64,000 bases of DNA from Acrocarpospora corrugata (GCF_009687845.1 NZ_BLAD01000037.1:62001-126000); one strand, 5' to 3'; shown: positions 35,447 to 44,578, counted from the first letter of the stretch. Notes: generated by a model from the letters alone, not told the origin. A program made the numbers and translations.

Positions 35447-36610
35447 ATGGCTGTCATGGACTTCGAACTCGATGACGATCAGCGACTGTTCCGGCGCACC
35501 CTGCGCACGTTCGTGGACAAGGAGATCATCCCGGTCGCCCCCGAATGGGAAAGGACCGGCCGCCACCCGGCCGAGATCATCGCCCGCTTCGCGGAGCTCG
35601 GCCTGTTCGGCATCACCATCCCCGAGCAGTACGGCGGCCTGGATCTGGACCGGGTCTCCTTCGCCCTGGTCTTCGAGGAGATCGCCCGCGGCTGGATGGG
35701 CGTGGCGGGCGTGCTCGGCTCGCACACCCTGGCCGCCTGGATGATCGCCCGGTACGGCACCGAGGCGCAGAAGGACGAATTCCTGCCCGACCTCGCGACC
35801 GGCGCGCGCCGTACCGGCATCGCGCTGACGGAGCCCGGCGCGGGCACCGACCTGCAGGGGATCGCGACCCGCGCGGTCCGGGACGGCGAGCACTACGTCG
35901 TGTCCGGCACCAAGACCTGGATCACCAACGCCAGGCACGCCGACCCCCTCCCGGTCCTGGTGAAGACCTCCGTCGAGGAGCCCGCGCATCGCGGCATGTC
36001 GGTGCTGCTGATCGACCGGGACCAGCTCACCGTCAGCAGGGACCTGCCCAAGCTCGGCTACAAGGGCACCGAGACCTGCGAGGTCGTGCTGGACGGCGCC
36101 AGGGTGCCGGTGTCCCGGCTGCTGGGCGGGACCGAGGGGAGGGGCATGCAGCAGGTCCTGTCCGCGCTGGAGCTCGGCCGGATCAACATCGCGGCCCGCG
36201 CGGTCGGGGTGGCGCAGTGCGCGTACGACGCGGCGCTCGGCTACGCCAAGGAGCGGCACGCGTTCGGGCAGCCGATCGCCGAGTTCCAGGCGATCCAGCT
36301 CAAACTCGCCGACATGGCGACCGAGCTCCAGGCGGCCCGTCTGATGACCTACTGGGCGGCGACCCGGTCGGCGGCCGGGCCGGTCACCAGCGAGGCGGCG
36401 ATGGCCAAGTACTTCGCCTCCGAGGTCGCGCTGCGGGCGACGATGGAGGCGATGCGCGTGCACGGCGGCTACGGCTACTCGCCGGAGTTCGTGGTCGAGC
36501 GCCTCTACCGGGACGCGCCCCTGATGGCCATCGGCGAGGGCACCAACGACGTCCAGCGGCTGGTCATCGCCCGGTCGCTGCTCTCCGGAGCGGCTAAGGT
36601 CGGCTGGTGA
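35447..36610 (+). CDS. Acyl-CoA dehydrogenase
   Basis: A 387-residue flavoenzyme. It has the N-terminal helical domain (FELDDDQRLFRRTLRTFVDKEIIPVAPEWE), middle beta domain (IALTEPGAGTDLQGI, GTKTWITNA) and C-terminal helical domain (GRINIAARAVGVAQ, ERHAFGQPI, VHGGYGYSPEF). The catalytic glutamate is expected in AIGEGTNDVQR near the end, as in short-chain and branched-chain enzymes. It introduces a double bond into acyl-CoA thioesters using FAD. Isovaleryl-CoA could be the substrate, given the distant leucine-type operon, but that is a guess. The start is ATG 35447 or ATG 35456. The stop overlaps the HIT gene start. Confidence 0.9.
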   Translation: MAVMDFELDDDQRLFRRTLRTFVDKEIIPVAPEWERTGRHPAEIIARFAELGLFGITIPEQYGGLDLDRVSFALVFEEIARGWMGVAGVLGSHTLAAWMIARYGTEAQKDEFLPDLATGARRTGIALTEPGAGTDLQGIATRAVRDGEHYVVSGTKTWITNARHADPLPVLVKTSVEEPAHRGMSVLLIDRDQLTVSRDLPKLGYKGTETCEVVLDGARVPVSRLLGGTEGRGMQQVLSALELGRINIAARAVGVAQCAYDAALGYAKERHAFGQPIAEFQAIQLKLADMATELQAARLMTYWAATRSAAGPVTSEAAMAKYFASEVALRATMEAMRVHGGYGYSPEFVVERLYRDAPLMAIGEGTNDVQRLVIARSLLSGAAKVGW

Positions 36611-37032
36611 CCGATTGCTTGTTCTGCGCGATCGCCAACGGCGACAAACCCGGATATATCGTGTTCCAGGATGATTCGGTGGCGGCGTTTCTCGACACCC
36701 GCCCGGTCTTCAAGGGGCACGTCCTCGTGGTCCCGCGCCAGCACACAGAAACCCTGACCGACCTGCCCGCCGACCTGGTCGGGCCGTTCTTCCTGCGGGT
36801 GCAGGCGATCACCGGCGCGGTCGAGGGCGGCCTGGCCGCGCGGGGCTCGTTCGTCGCGATGAACAACCGGATCAGCCAGAGCGTCCCGCACCTGCACGTG
36901 CACGTCGTGCCGCGCAATCCGAAGGACGGGCTGCGCGGGTTCTTCTGGCCCCGGATGAAGTACGCGGACGAGTCCGAACTGGAGGAGTACGCCAAGCGCA
37001 TCAGGGCCGCCCTCCCGGAAACGGTCGCTTAA
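36607..37032 (+). CDS. HIT-family nucleotide hydrolase/transferase
   Basis: A 141-residue histidine-triad protein. It contains CLFCAIANGDKPGYIVFQDD at the N-terminus, FKGHVLVVPRQH in the middle and the triad HLHVHVVP (about residues 98-105). HIT proteins cleave nucleoside phosphoramidates or dinucleotide polyphosphates. The GTG start overlaps the acyl-CoA dehydrogenase stop (GTGA), indicating coupling. Confidence 0.92.
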   Translation: MTDCLFCAIANGDKPGYIVFQDDSVAAFLDTRPVFKGHVLVVPRQHTETLTDLPADLVGPFFLRVQAITGAVEGGLAARGSFVAMNNRISQSVPHLHVHVVPRNPKDGLRGFFWPRMKYADESELEEYAKRIRAALPETVA

Positions 37033-37076
37033 ACACACGTATCGGAAATGTCGGGTCCGCGAGTAGGCTCCGCGAC

Positions 37077-38252
37077 GTGGAACCCCTGGTGGCCGTGCTG
37101 GTGCTGCTCGCGCTGGTCGGCGTCCCCGCCACCGTGCTCTGGCACATCCTGCGCGGCCGCCGCGAACTCGGCAGCGGCCCGGCCGAGCGCGCCACCTTCG
37201 AGACCCTGCACACCGCCTCCCTGGCCGCCCCCTTGCTCCGCGCCGGGCTGAGCCAGGCGGGCGTGCTCAAAGCCTCCCGCCACCTGCGCCAGCTCCTCGG
37301 CACCCCCGCCATCGCCGTCACCAACGCCGAAGAACTCCTCGTCTACGACGGCACCGGCGACCACCACGCCAGGGACGCCTTCGAGCACGCCATCGCCACC
37401 CTCAAGGACGGCCGCACCCAGGTCCTGCAACTCGACTGCGACCTGCCGGAATGCCCGATCCGGCATGCCATCGTGGTCCCCCTCACCACCGAGGACCGGG
37501 TCGTCGGCTCCCTCGCCGCCTACGGCGACCACGCCTCCGCCGGCCTGGTGCGCGCCGTCCAGGAGGTCGCCCGCTGGGTCGACTCCCAGCTGGAACTCGC
37601 CGAACTCGACCGCTCCCGCACCATGCTCATCGAAGCCGAGGTCCGCGCGCTGCGCGCCCAGATCTCCCCGCACTTCATCTACAACTCCCTCACCACCATC
37701 GCCTCCTTCGTCCGCACCGACCCGGAACGCGCCCGCGAACTCCTGATCGACTTCGCCGACTTCACCCGCTACAGCTTCCGCCGCCACGGCGAGTTCACCA
37801 CCCTCTCCGAGGAACTCCACTCCATCGACCACTACCTCACCCTCGAACGCGCCCGCTTCGGCGACCAGCTCCAGGTCACCCTCCGCATCGCCCCCGAGGT
37901 CCTGGCCGTCGCCGTCCCCTTCCTCTGCCTGCAACCCCTGGTCGAGAACGCCGTACGGCACGGCCTGGAGAGCAAACCCGGCGTCGGCCGGATCACGATC
38001 ATCGCCGAGGACGCCGGCGCCGACTGCGGCATCACCGTCGAGGACGACGGCCTCGGCATGGACCCGGAACGCCTGCGCCGCGTCCTGGCCGGCGAGGACC
38101 GCGCCACCGGCGTCGGCCTGGCCAACGTCGACGAACGCCTCCGCCAGGTCTACGGCAACGAATACGGCCTCATCGTGGAGACCGGCGAGGGCGCCGGCAC
38201 CAAGGTCACCGTCCGCCTCCCCAAGTACCGCCCCGGCGTCAGCGCCCGTTAG
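37077..38252 (+). CDS. LytS-type sensor histidine kinase
   Basis: A 391-residue kinase. One N-terminal membrane helix (about 3-22) is followed by a GAF-like sensor region (about 60-180, with PIRHAIVVPLTTEDRVVGSLAAYG). The His_kinase domain has the phospho-acceptor H199 in RAQISPHFIYNSLTTIASFVR, N-box FLCLQPLVENAVRHGLE and G-box EDDGLGMDPER ... GVGLANVDERLRQVYG. LytS-type kinases of the Bts/Ypd group sense small metabolites such as pyruvate. It starts the cluster leading to a LytTR regulator and two symporters. The GTG at 37077 is used. Confidence 0.9.
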   Translation: MEPLVAVLVLLALVGVPATVLWHILRGRRELGSGPAERATFETLHTASLAAPLLRAGLSQAGVLKASRHLRQLLGTPAIAVTNAEELLVYDGTGDHHARDAFEHAIATLKDGRTQVLQLDCDLPECPIRHAIVVPLTTEDRVVGSLAAYGDHASAGLVRAVQEVARWVDSQLELAELDRSRTMLIEAEVRALRAQISPHFIYNSLTTIASFVRTDPERARELLIDFADFTRYSFRRHGEFTTLSEELHSIDHYLTLERARFGDQLQVTLRIAPEVLAVAVPFLCLQPLVENAVRHGLESKPGVGRITIIAEDAGADCGITVEDDGLGMDPERLRRVLAGEDRATGVGLANVDERLRQVYGNEYGLIVETGEGAGTKVTVRLPKYRPGVSAR

Positions 38253-38357
38253 CCGAGCCCGCGATCTCCCTGGGGCATACTCTCTGCTCCGTACGGGCGT
38301 TGACTTACGTAGACCGTTTCATCACTCTCTATGGAACTAAGTCATGAGGAGGCGGAC

Positions 38358-39116
38358 ATGACCGGGCTGCGGGTCATGGCGGTCGACGATGAGCAGCCCG
38401 CGCTGGAGGACCTGGCGTATCTGCTCCGCGCCGATCCGCGGATCGGTGACGTGCTCACGGCGCGGGACGGGGCGGCGGCGCTGAAGCTGCTGGACCGGGC
38501 GATGGCCGACGGGCGGCCGGTGGACGCGGTCTTCCTCGACATCCGGATGCGCGGGCTGGACGGGGTGGTGCTCGGCCGGCTGCTCACCCAGTTCTCCCGG
38601 CCGCCGAAGGTCGTGTTCGTCACCGCGTACGAAGACCACGCCGTGGACGCCTTCGAGCTGAAGGCCGAGGACTACCTGCTGAAGCCGGTGCGGCCTGACC
38701 GGCTGGCGGAGGCGATCCGGCGGGTCTGCGCCGGCAGCACCGGGGCCGTCGATCCCCGGGCCGAGCACGACGCCGACACGATTCCGGTCGAATTGGGGGG
38801 CGTGACCCGCTTCGTGACCAGCAACGAGGTCCGGTACGTGGAGGCGCGCGGCGACTATGCCCGGCTGCACACCGCGACCGGCAGCCATCTGGTCCGGATC
38901 CCGCTGGCCGCGCTGGAGGAGCGGTGGGCCTCGGCCGGGTTCCTGCGGGTGCACCGCAGCCACCTGGTCGCGGTGCGGCACATCGACGAGCTGCACATCG
39001 ACTCCGGCAAGTGCGTGGTGCGGATCGGCGACACCGAGATCCCGGTCAGCCGGCGGCACACCAGGGAACTACGGGATCTGCTGGTCCGCCGGGCCCGCAA
39101 GGCCAAGTCCGAATGA
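38358..39116 (+). CDS. LytTR-family response regulator
   Basis: A 252-residue regulator. The receiver domain has acidic pocket VDDEQPALED, phospho-acceptor D61 in VFLDIRMRGLDG, T in FVTAYEDHAVDAF and K in YLLKPVRPDRL. A C-terminal LytTR DNA-binding domain (about 148-250) contains YVEARGDYARLHT, FLRVHRSHLVAVRHI and IPVSRRHTRELRDLL. The ATG at 38358 follows GAGGAGG; an ATG 27 bases earlier lacks this. It is separated from the kinase by 105 bases and overlaps the following membrane gene (ATGA). It is the likely regulator of the symporters. Confidence 0.92.
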   Translation: MTGLRVMAVDDEQPALEDLAYLLRADPRIGDVLTARDGAAALKLLDRAMADGRPVDAVFLDIRMRGLDGVVLGRLLTQFSRPPKVVFVTAYEDHAVDAFELKAEDYLLKPVRPDRLAEAIRRVCAGSTGAVDPRAEHDADTIPVELGGVTRFVTSNEVRYVEARGDYARLHTATGSHLVRIPLAALEERWASAGFLRVHRSHLVAVRHIDELHIDSGKCVVRIGDTEIPVSRRHTRELRDLLVRRARKAKSE

Positions 39117-39484
39117 GCGCCAAACCCCGGCGGGTGGTCGTCACCAGCCCGCGCACCGCCGCCGCCCGCCGGCCGCGCTACCCGGTGACGCGCGAGATCG
39201 ACGAGCAGACCCAGCTCGGCGAGGTCTACATGCGCTCCCTGATCCGCACCCAGTTCCGGCTGGCGCTGTTCGTCTGCACCGTGCTGGCCTGCGTGATCGG
39301 CGGCCTGCCGCTGCTGTTCCTGCTCGTGCCCGACCTGCGCGCGGTCGAGATCGCGGGGCTGCCGCTGCCGTGGGTGGTCCTCGCCGGGCTGATATATCCG
39401 GCTTTCGTGGTCGGCGCCTGGCTCTATGTACGGCAGGCCGAAAGCAACGAACGGCACTTCGCCGAACTCGTGGAACGCGAGTGA
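39113..39484 (+). CDS. Small two-helix membrane protein, symporter partner
   Basis: A 123-residue protein. A cytosolic basic N-terminus (about 1-45) is followed by two hydrophobic helices (FRLALFVCTVLACVIGGLPLLFLLV and LPWVVLAGLIYPAFVVGAWLYV) and a short charged tail. It overlaps the response regulator stop (ATGA) and the symporter start (GTGA). The position and topology parallel YjcH/DUF485 proteins that pair with ActP, but its sequence is divergent from the DUF485 protein at 41136. Confidence 0.78.
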   Translation: MSAKPRRVVVTSPRTAAARRPRYPVTREIDEQTQLGEVYMRSLIRTQFRLALFVCTVLACVIGGLPLLFLLVPDLRAVEIAGLPLPWVVLAGLIYPAFVVGAWLYVRQAESNERHFAELVERE

Positions 39485-40965
39485 GCGTCGCCGCGATTGC
39501 CCTGGTCGTGCTGGCGGCGGTGCTGATCGGCGCGTTCGGGATCCGGGTGTCGCGCACCACGTCGGACTTCTACGTGGCCTCGCGTACGGTGACGCCGCTC
39601 TGGAACGCCTCCGCGATCGGCGGCGAGTACCTGTCGGCGGCCTCGTTCCTGGGGATCGCGGGGCTGATCCTCACCTTCGGCGCGGACATGCTGTGGCTGC
39701 CGGTCGGCTGGACGGGCGGCTACCTGGTGCTGCTGGTGCTGGTGTCGGCGCCGCTGCGCCGGTCGGGGGCGTACACGCTGCCGGACTTCGCCGAGGCGCG
39801 GCTGGAGTCGATGGCCGTGCGGCGGATGTCCAGCGTGCTGGTGGTGCTGATCGGGTGGCTCTACCTGATGCCGCAGTTCCAGAGCGCTGGGCTGGTGTTC
39901 CGTACCATCACGGGCGCGCCCACCTGGGCGGGCGGGCTGCTGGTCGCGGTGGTGGTGGCGGTGAACGTGCTGTCGGGCGGGATGCGGTCGATCACGTTCG
40001 TGCAGGCGTTCCAGTACTGGCTGAAGCTGACCGCGCTGGCGGTGCCGCTGGTGTTCATGCTGATGGCCTGGCGGGCGAACGGCGCGCCGGGGCTGGCGGC
40101 GTCGGACCCGTGGGCGCTGCCGCTGCACGGGCGGGAGTATCCGGTCTACTCCACCTATTCGCTGATTCTGGCCACTTTCCTGGGGACGATGGGGTTGCCG
40201 CACGTGCTGGTGCGGTTCTATACGAATCCGGATGGGCGGGCGGCTCGCCGTACCACCCTGGTCGTGCTCTCGCTGCTGGGCGCCTTCTATCTGATGCCCG
40301 CCATCTACGGCTATCTGGGCCGGGTCTACCTGCCGGGCATCGACCGGCCGGACGCGATCGTGCTCACCCTGCCGAGCCATCTGGTCCCGGGCGTGGCGGG
40401 GGACCTGCTGACGGCGCTGGTGAGCGGGGGCGCGTTCGCGGCCTTCCTGTCCACCTCGTCGGGGCTGACCGTGTCCGTCGCGGGTGTGGTCGGCCAGGAC
40501 ATGCTGAAGATCAAGGACGGGGTGCGCGCCTTCCGGTTCGCCACCGTGCTCGCGGTGTTCGTGCCCTTCGCGCTGGCCGGGATGGCCCGCGCGCTCCCGG
40601 TCGCCGACGTGGTCGGCCTGGCGTTCGCGGTGGCCGCCTCGTCGTTCTGCCCGCTGCTGGTGCTGGGCATCTGGTGGCGGCGGCTGACCACCACCGGCGC
40701 GGTGGCGGGGCTGCTGGCCGGGGGCGGCATGGCCTGCGCCGCCGTGATGGTGACGATCATCGGCGGCCCGCACGGCGGCTGGAGCGGCGCGCTGCTGGCC
40801 CAGCCGGCCGCCTGGACGGTGCCCATCTCGTTCACCGTCATGATCGTCGTCTCGCTGCTGACCCCGTCCCGGGTGCCGCCCAACGTGGCCAGGACCATGG
40901 TCCGGCTGCACACCCCGGAGACCCTGGACGTCGATCGCGGCGACTGGCGGCCCCGCTCGTCCTGA
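39481..40965 (+). CDS. Sodium:solute symporter family transporter (ActP-like), copy 1
   Basis: A 494-residue protein with about 13 hydrophobic helices and SSS-family segments: TTSDFYVASRTVTPLWNASAIGGEYLSAASFLGIAG, YTLPDFAEARL, GTMGLPHVLVRFYTNPDGRAARR and AFLSTSSGLTVSVAGVVGQD. ActP-like members take up acetate, pyruvate or other short monocarboxylates with Na+. The GTG start overlaps the small partner gene. With copy 2 it gives two tandem transporter modules under one two-component system. Confidence 0.88.
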   Translation: MSVAAIALVVLAAVLIGAFGIRVSRTTSDFYVASRTVTPLWNASAIGGEYLSAASFLGIAGLILTFGADMLWLPVGWTGGYLVLLVLVSAPLRRSGAYTLPDFAEARLESMAVRRMSSVLVVLIGWLYLMPQFQSAGLVFRTITGAPTWAGGLLVAVVVAVNVLSGGMRSITFVQAFQYWLKLTALAVPLVFMLMAWRANGAPGLAASDPWALPLHGREYPVYSTYSLILATFLGTMGLPHVLVRFYTNPDGRAARRTTLVVLSLLGAFYLMPAIYGYLGRVYLPGIDRPDAIVLTLPSHLVPGVAGDLLTALVSGGAFAAFLSTSSGLTVSVAGVVGQDMLKIKDGVRAFRFATVLAVFVPFALAGMARALPVADVVGLAFAVAASSFCPLLVLGIWWRRLTTTGAVAGLLAGGGMACAAVMVTIIGGPHGGWSGALLAQPAAWTVPISFTVMIVVSLLTPSRVPPNVARTMVRLHTPETLDVDRGDWRPRSS

Positions 40966-41106
40966 CCCGTTTTTCTGGGACCGTTCGTCGCGCATAGCGG
41001 ACCATTCGGCGCAACCCGGACCCAGCTGAGCGCCACTTGGCGGCGGCTCGGCGAAGAACGCGCTCGCGCCTCTCCTCGCCGGGTACGGTCCCCTCCTACG
41101 TTGTGG

Positions 41107-41120
41107 GTGATCCAGATCAC
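41107..41120. promoter_or_regulatory. CRP/GlxR-like site
   Basis: GTGATCCAGATCAC is a perfect inverted repeat that fits GTGA-N6-TCAC, the half-sites recognised by CRP-family regulators of actinobacteria. It lies 16-29 bases before the GTG start of the DUF485 gene. Such proximity suggests either repression or a leader shorter than usual. Confidence 0.6.
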
Positions 41121-41135
41121 AGCGTTGGAGGCATC

Positions 41136-41489
41136 GTGACGACGCAACAACATGATTCGTCGGTATACGAAGAGATAGGAGGCTCCGAACGGTTCCAGGA
41201 ACTGAAGCGCCGGTACCGCTCGTGGGCGTTCCCGATGACGGTCGCCTTCCTCGCCTGGTACCTGCTCTACGTGGTGCTGTCGGGCTTCGCCCGCGACTTC
41301 ATGGGCACCAAGGTGTGGGGCAACATCAACATCGCGTTGATCTTCGGGTTGCTCCAGTTCGTGTCGACGTTCCTGATCGCCTGGGCGTACGCGCGCCACT
41401 CGGCGGCCAAGCTCGACCCGCTCGCCGACGAGCTCCGGCATGAGATCGAGGGCAACCCCGCCGCCGCGGACGGCGAGGTCAAGGCATGA
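41136..41489 (+). CDS. DUF485 membrane protein
   Basis: A 117-residue protein. A cytosolic N-terminus holds SERFQELKRRYRSWAFPMTVAFLAWYLLYVVLSGFA, the DUF485 signature region, with helix 1 at about 32-50. A second helix is NIALIFGLLQFVSTFLIAWAYA, and the charged tail follows. The GTG at 41136 has GGAGG 4-5 bases upstream. It overlaps the symporter start by four bases, as yjcH-actP genes do. A 170-base gap with a CRP-like site separates it from symporter copy 1. Confidence 0.92.
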   Translation: MTTQQHDSSVYEEIGGSERFQELKRRYRSWAFPMTVAFLAWYLLYVVLSGFARDFMGTKVWGNINIALIFGLLQFVSTFLIAWAYARHSAAKLDPLADELRHEIEGNPAAADGEVKA

Positions 41490-43096
41490 GCGAGACCACC
41501 CTCTCCACGATCCTGTTCCTGCTCTTCGTGGCGGGCACGCTGGCCATCACCTTCTGGGCCAGCCGGCACACCAAGACCGCCGCGGACTACTACGCGGGCG
41601 GCCGCTCGTTCAGCGCGGCCCAGAACGGCCTGGCCATCGGCGGCGACTACATGTCGGCCGCCAGCTTCCTCGGCATCGCGGGCATCATCGCGCTGTCCGG
41701 CTACGACGGCTTCCTCTACTCGATCGGGTTCCTGGTCGCCTGGCTGGTGGCGCTGCTGCTGGTCGCCGAGCTGATGCGGAACTCCGGCAAGTTCACCATG
41801 GCCGACGTGCTCGCCTTCCGGATGAGCCCCCGGCCGGTGCGGACCGCGGCCGGCGTCTCCACCATCGTGGTGAGCATCTTCTACCTGCTCGCCCAGATGG
41901 TCGGCGCGGGCGCCCTGGTCGGCCTGCTGCTCGGCATCACCTCCCCGGCGGGCAAGGCCCTCACCATCGTCGGCGTCGGCCTCCTCATGATCGTGTACGT
42001 GGTCGTCGGCGGCATGAAGGGCACCACCTGGGTCCAGATCGTCAAGGCGATCCTGCTCATGGGCGGCGCCACCCTGGTCACCCTGCTGGTGCTGGGGCAC
42101 TACGGCTTCAATCTGTCCGGCCTGCTCGGCGACGCCGCCACGCAGAGCGGCAAGGGCGCCTCGTTCCTGGAGCCCGGCCTCAAGTACGGCACCGAGGCCC
42201 AGGGCCTGGCCGGCAAGATCGACCTGATCAGCCTCGGCCTCGCCCTCGTGCTCGGCACCGCCGGACTCCCGCACATCCTGATCCGCTTCTACACGGTTCC
42301 CACCGCGAAGGACGCCCGCAAGTCGGTCCTCTGGGGCATCGGCATCATCGGCACCTTCTACCTGCTCACGCTCGTGCTGGGCTTCGGCGCCGCGGCCCTC
42401 GTCGGAAGCAAGGCCATCTCCGAGCAGAACGCGGCGGGCAATACGGCCGCGCCACAGCTCGCGAAGGCGGTCGGCAACCTGATCTTCGGCGATGTCGGCG
42501 GCACGATCCTGCTCGCGGTGATCGCCGCGGTCGCGTTCGCCACCATCCTCGCGGTGGTCGCGGGCCTCACGCTGGCCTCCTCGTCGAGCTTCGCGCACGA
42601 CCTGTACGCCCACGTGTTCCGGCGCGGCAACGCGACAGAGAAGGAGGAGCTCCTGATGGCCAGGGTCGCCGCCTTCGCGATCGGCGCGGTCGCCATCGGC
42701 CTCGGCATCCTGGCGCAGAGCCTCAACGTGGCCTTCCTGGTCGCGCTGGCCTTCGCGGTCGCCGCCTCGGGCAACCTGCCCGCGATCCTCTACAGCCTGT
42801 TCTGGAAGAGGTTCAACACGGCCGGCGCGGTCTCGGCGATCTACGGCGGCCTGGTCTCCGCGGTCGTCCTGGTCATCTTCTCGCCGGTGGTGTCGGGTTC
42901 CGCGACCGCCATGTTCCCGGACGCGAACTTCGCCTGGTTCCCGCTGCAGAACCCGGGCATCGTCTCCATCCCGATCGGCTTCCTGGCCGGCTGGCTGGGC
43001 ACGGTGCTCAGCGAGGAGCACAACGCGGCCAAGTTCGCCGAGATCGAGGTCCGCTCGCTGACCGGCGTCGGCGCCGAGAAGGCGACCGACCACTGA
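41486..43096 (+). CDS. Cation acetate-type symporter (ActP-like), copy 2
   Basis: A 536-residue sodium:solute symporter with about 13 helices. TAADYYAGGRSFSAAQNGLAIGGDYMSAASFLGIAGIIALSGYDGFLYSIGFLVAW near the N-terminus is very close to ActP/MctC-type monocarboxylate carriers; GTAGLPHILIRFYTVPTAKDARKSV and ASSSSFAHDLYAHVFRRG are further family marks. It is longer and closer to canonical ActP than copy 1. Expected substrates are acetate, propionate or pyruvate. It forms a unit with the DUF485 gene, and a strong hairpin follows. Confidence 0.92.
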   Translation: MSETTLSTILFLLFVAGTLAITFWASRHTKTAADYYAGGRSFSAAQNGLAIGGDYMSAASFLGIAGIIALSGYDGFLYSIGFLVAWLVALLLVAELMRNSGKFTMADVLAFRMSPRPVRTAAGVSTIVVSIFYLLAQMVGAGALVGLLLGITSPAGKALTIVGVGLLMIVYVVVGGMKGTTWVQIVKAILLMGGATLVTLLVLGHYGFNLSGLLGDAATQSGKGASFLEPGLKYGTEAQGLAGKIDLISLGLALVLGTAGLPHILIRFYTVPTAKDARKSVLWGIGIIGTFYLLTLVLGFGAAALVGSKAISEQNAAGNTAAPQLAKAVGNLIFGDVGGTILLAVIAAVAFATILAVVAGLTLASSSSFAHDLYAHVFRRGNATEKEELLMARVAAFAIGAVAIGLGILAQSLNVAFLVALAFAVAASGNLPAILYSLFWKRFNTAGAVSAIYGGLVSAVVLVIFSPVVSGSATAMFPDANFAWFPLQNPGIVSIPIGFLAGWLGTVLSEEHNAAKFAEIEVRSLTGVGAEKATDH

Positions 43097-43115
43097 TCGA
43101 GGTCTAGCTGACCCA

Positions 43116-43155
43116 AGGCGCCGTGCGGATGGCCGATTTCATCCGCACGGCGCCT
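43116..43155. terminator. 16-bp perfect stem hairpin between convergent genes
   Basis: AGGCGCCGTGCGGATG (43116-43131) pairs perfectly with CATCCGCACGGCGCCT (43140-43155) around an 8-base loop. It serves the symporter operon on the plus strand and overlaps the last codons of the wax synthase gene on the minus strand, so it is probably bidirectional. T-tracts are weak. Confidence 0.75.
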
Positions 43156-44578
43156 CGCTCTTGTTCTCGACGTCGGCCAGCTTGACCAGCTCTGTCACAC
43201 CTTCGCGGAGATGGTCCATGATCTGCCACACGTCCGGCACCCGCGCCGGGCAGGCGACGACGCCGAAGCCGAGGCTCCCGTCGTAGGACAGGCAGGTGAT
43301 GCTCAGCCCGCCGGTCAGGTCCGACAGCACGGACATCGGGTAGTACGCCAGCAGCCGCGCCCCGCCCAGGTAGAGCGGCACCTGCGGCCCCGGCACGTTG
43401 GAGACGATCAGGTTGACCCCGGGCGCGACCCTCCCGGCCAGCCGGAACACCGCGGGCGTGGCCCTGGCCAGCGCCGCGGGCATCATCGTGCAGAGGTCGT
43501 TCAGCCAGGTCGTGCGGGACACCGCGAAGCGCCGCTTGGCGGCGCTCATGGTCGTCCGGACGGCCGCCAGCCGGGCCCTGGGGTCGGCCACGTCGGTGGC
43601 CAGCGGGGTGATCATCGCCGAGATCTGGTTGCCGATTCCGTCCACGGCCGCGGGCGTGCGGATGGAGACCGGGACGGCCGCGATCAGCGGCTGCGCCGGC
43701 AGCGCCCCGCGCTCGTCCAGCCAGCTCCGCAGCGCCGACGCGCACACCGTCATGACCACGTCGTTGACGCTCATCCCGAACGTCTTGGCGACGTACTTGA
43801 GGTCGGTCAGCGCGACGGAACCGTAGGCGAAGCCGCGGCGGCTGGACACCGGGCCGTTCAGGGGCGTGCGCGGCGCGGCCAGGGAAGGCAGGTCGGGGAC
43901 TGGTTTGTCCCCCATCAGCGAGCGGGCGGCGCGGGCGATCCGGCGGGCCCCCGGCAGCGTGGACGCCACCGGGATCGCGTCCAGGTCGGCGATCGCCCTG
44001 GTCAGCGAGCGCAGCGAGGCCATCGGCTGGGCCAGCGTGCGGTTGAACGCGTTGCCCAGCATCTCCCTCACGTCGGGCGCGGTGGTCGGGGCGGTGGGCG
44101 GCGCCGGTTCGACCCGGCGCGGTTCCGGCGAGACGTCCAGGAACGAGCCCATGATCTCCGTGCCGGAGATCCCGTCCACGGCGGCGTGATGCACCTTCGT
44201 GTAGACCGCGACCCGGCCCTCGCCGAGGCCGTGGATCAGGTGCATCTCCCACAGCGGCCGCGACCGGTCCAGCAGCCGCGCGTGGATCTCCGCCACATGC
44301 GCCGCCAGGTCGTCCGCGCCGGGCACCGTGGACTCGTACACGTGGTCGGCCACATCGAAGTCCGGATCCTCGGTCCAGTACGGCCGATCCAGCCCGAACG
44401 GCACATCGGCCAGCCGCATCCGCAGCGGCGGGGCCAGATGCAGCCGCTCCCGCAGCAGTTCGATCAGGCTCGCCCGGGTGATGGTCCCGTCCAGCACGGC
44501 CAGTCCCGCGACATGCGCCGCCGTGGTGGCCGACTCTCCGCTCAGGAACTGCGCGTCGAGCGCCGTCAGCTGACGCAT
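43139..44578 (-). CDS. Wax ester synthase / diacylglycerol O-acyltransferase (WS/DGAT)
   Basis: A 479-residue acyltransferase. The N-terminus MRQLTALDAQFL is typical, the catalytic motif HHAAVDG is at about residue 130, and the C-terminal half has NDVVMTVCASALRSWL and LIVSNVPGPQVPLYLGGARLL. It transfers acyl groups from acyl-CoA to diacylglycerol or fatty alcohols to make storage lipid. The ATG at 44578 is decided by GGGAGG about 9 bases upstream. The 217 bases before it hold no gene and no clear promoter motif. Confidence 0.92.
   Translation of the reverse strand: MRQLTALDAQFLSGESATTAAHVAGLAVLDGTITRASLIELLRERLHLAPPLRMRLADVPFGLDRPYWTEDPDFDVADHVYESTVPGADDLAAHVAEIHARLLDRSRPLWEMHLIHGLGEGRVAVYTKVHHAAVDGISGTEIMGSFLDVSPEPRRVEPAPPTAPTTAPDVREMLGNAFNRTLAQPMASLRSLTRAIADLDAIPVASTLPGARRIARAARSLMGDKPVPDLPSLAAPRTPLNGPVSSRRGFAYGSVALTDLKYVAKTFGMSVNDVVMTVCASALRSWLDERGALPAQPLIAAVPVSIRTPAAVDGIGNQISAMITPLATDVADPRARLAAVRTTMSAAKRRFAVSRTTWLNDLCTMMPAALARATPAVFRLAGRVAPGVNLIVSNVPGPQVPLYLGGARLLAYYPMSVLSDLTGGLSITCLSYDGSLGFGVVACPARVPDVWQIMDHLREGVTELVKLADVENKSEAPCG

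Noticed and set aside
38290-38340. Promoter TTGACT before the LytTR regulator
   Set aside because: No acceptable -10 hexamer lies 16-19 bases downstream, so it was not listed.
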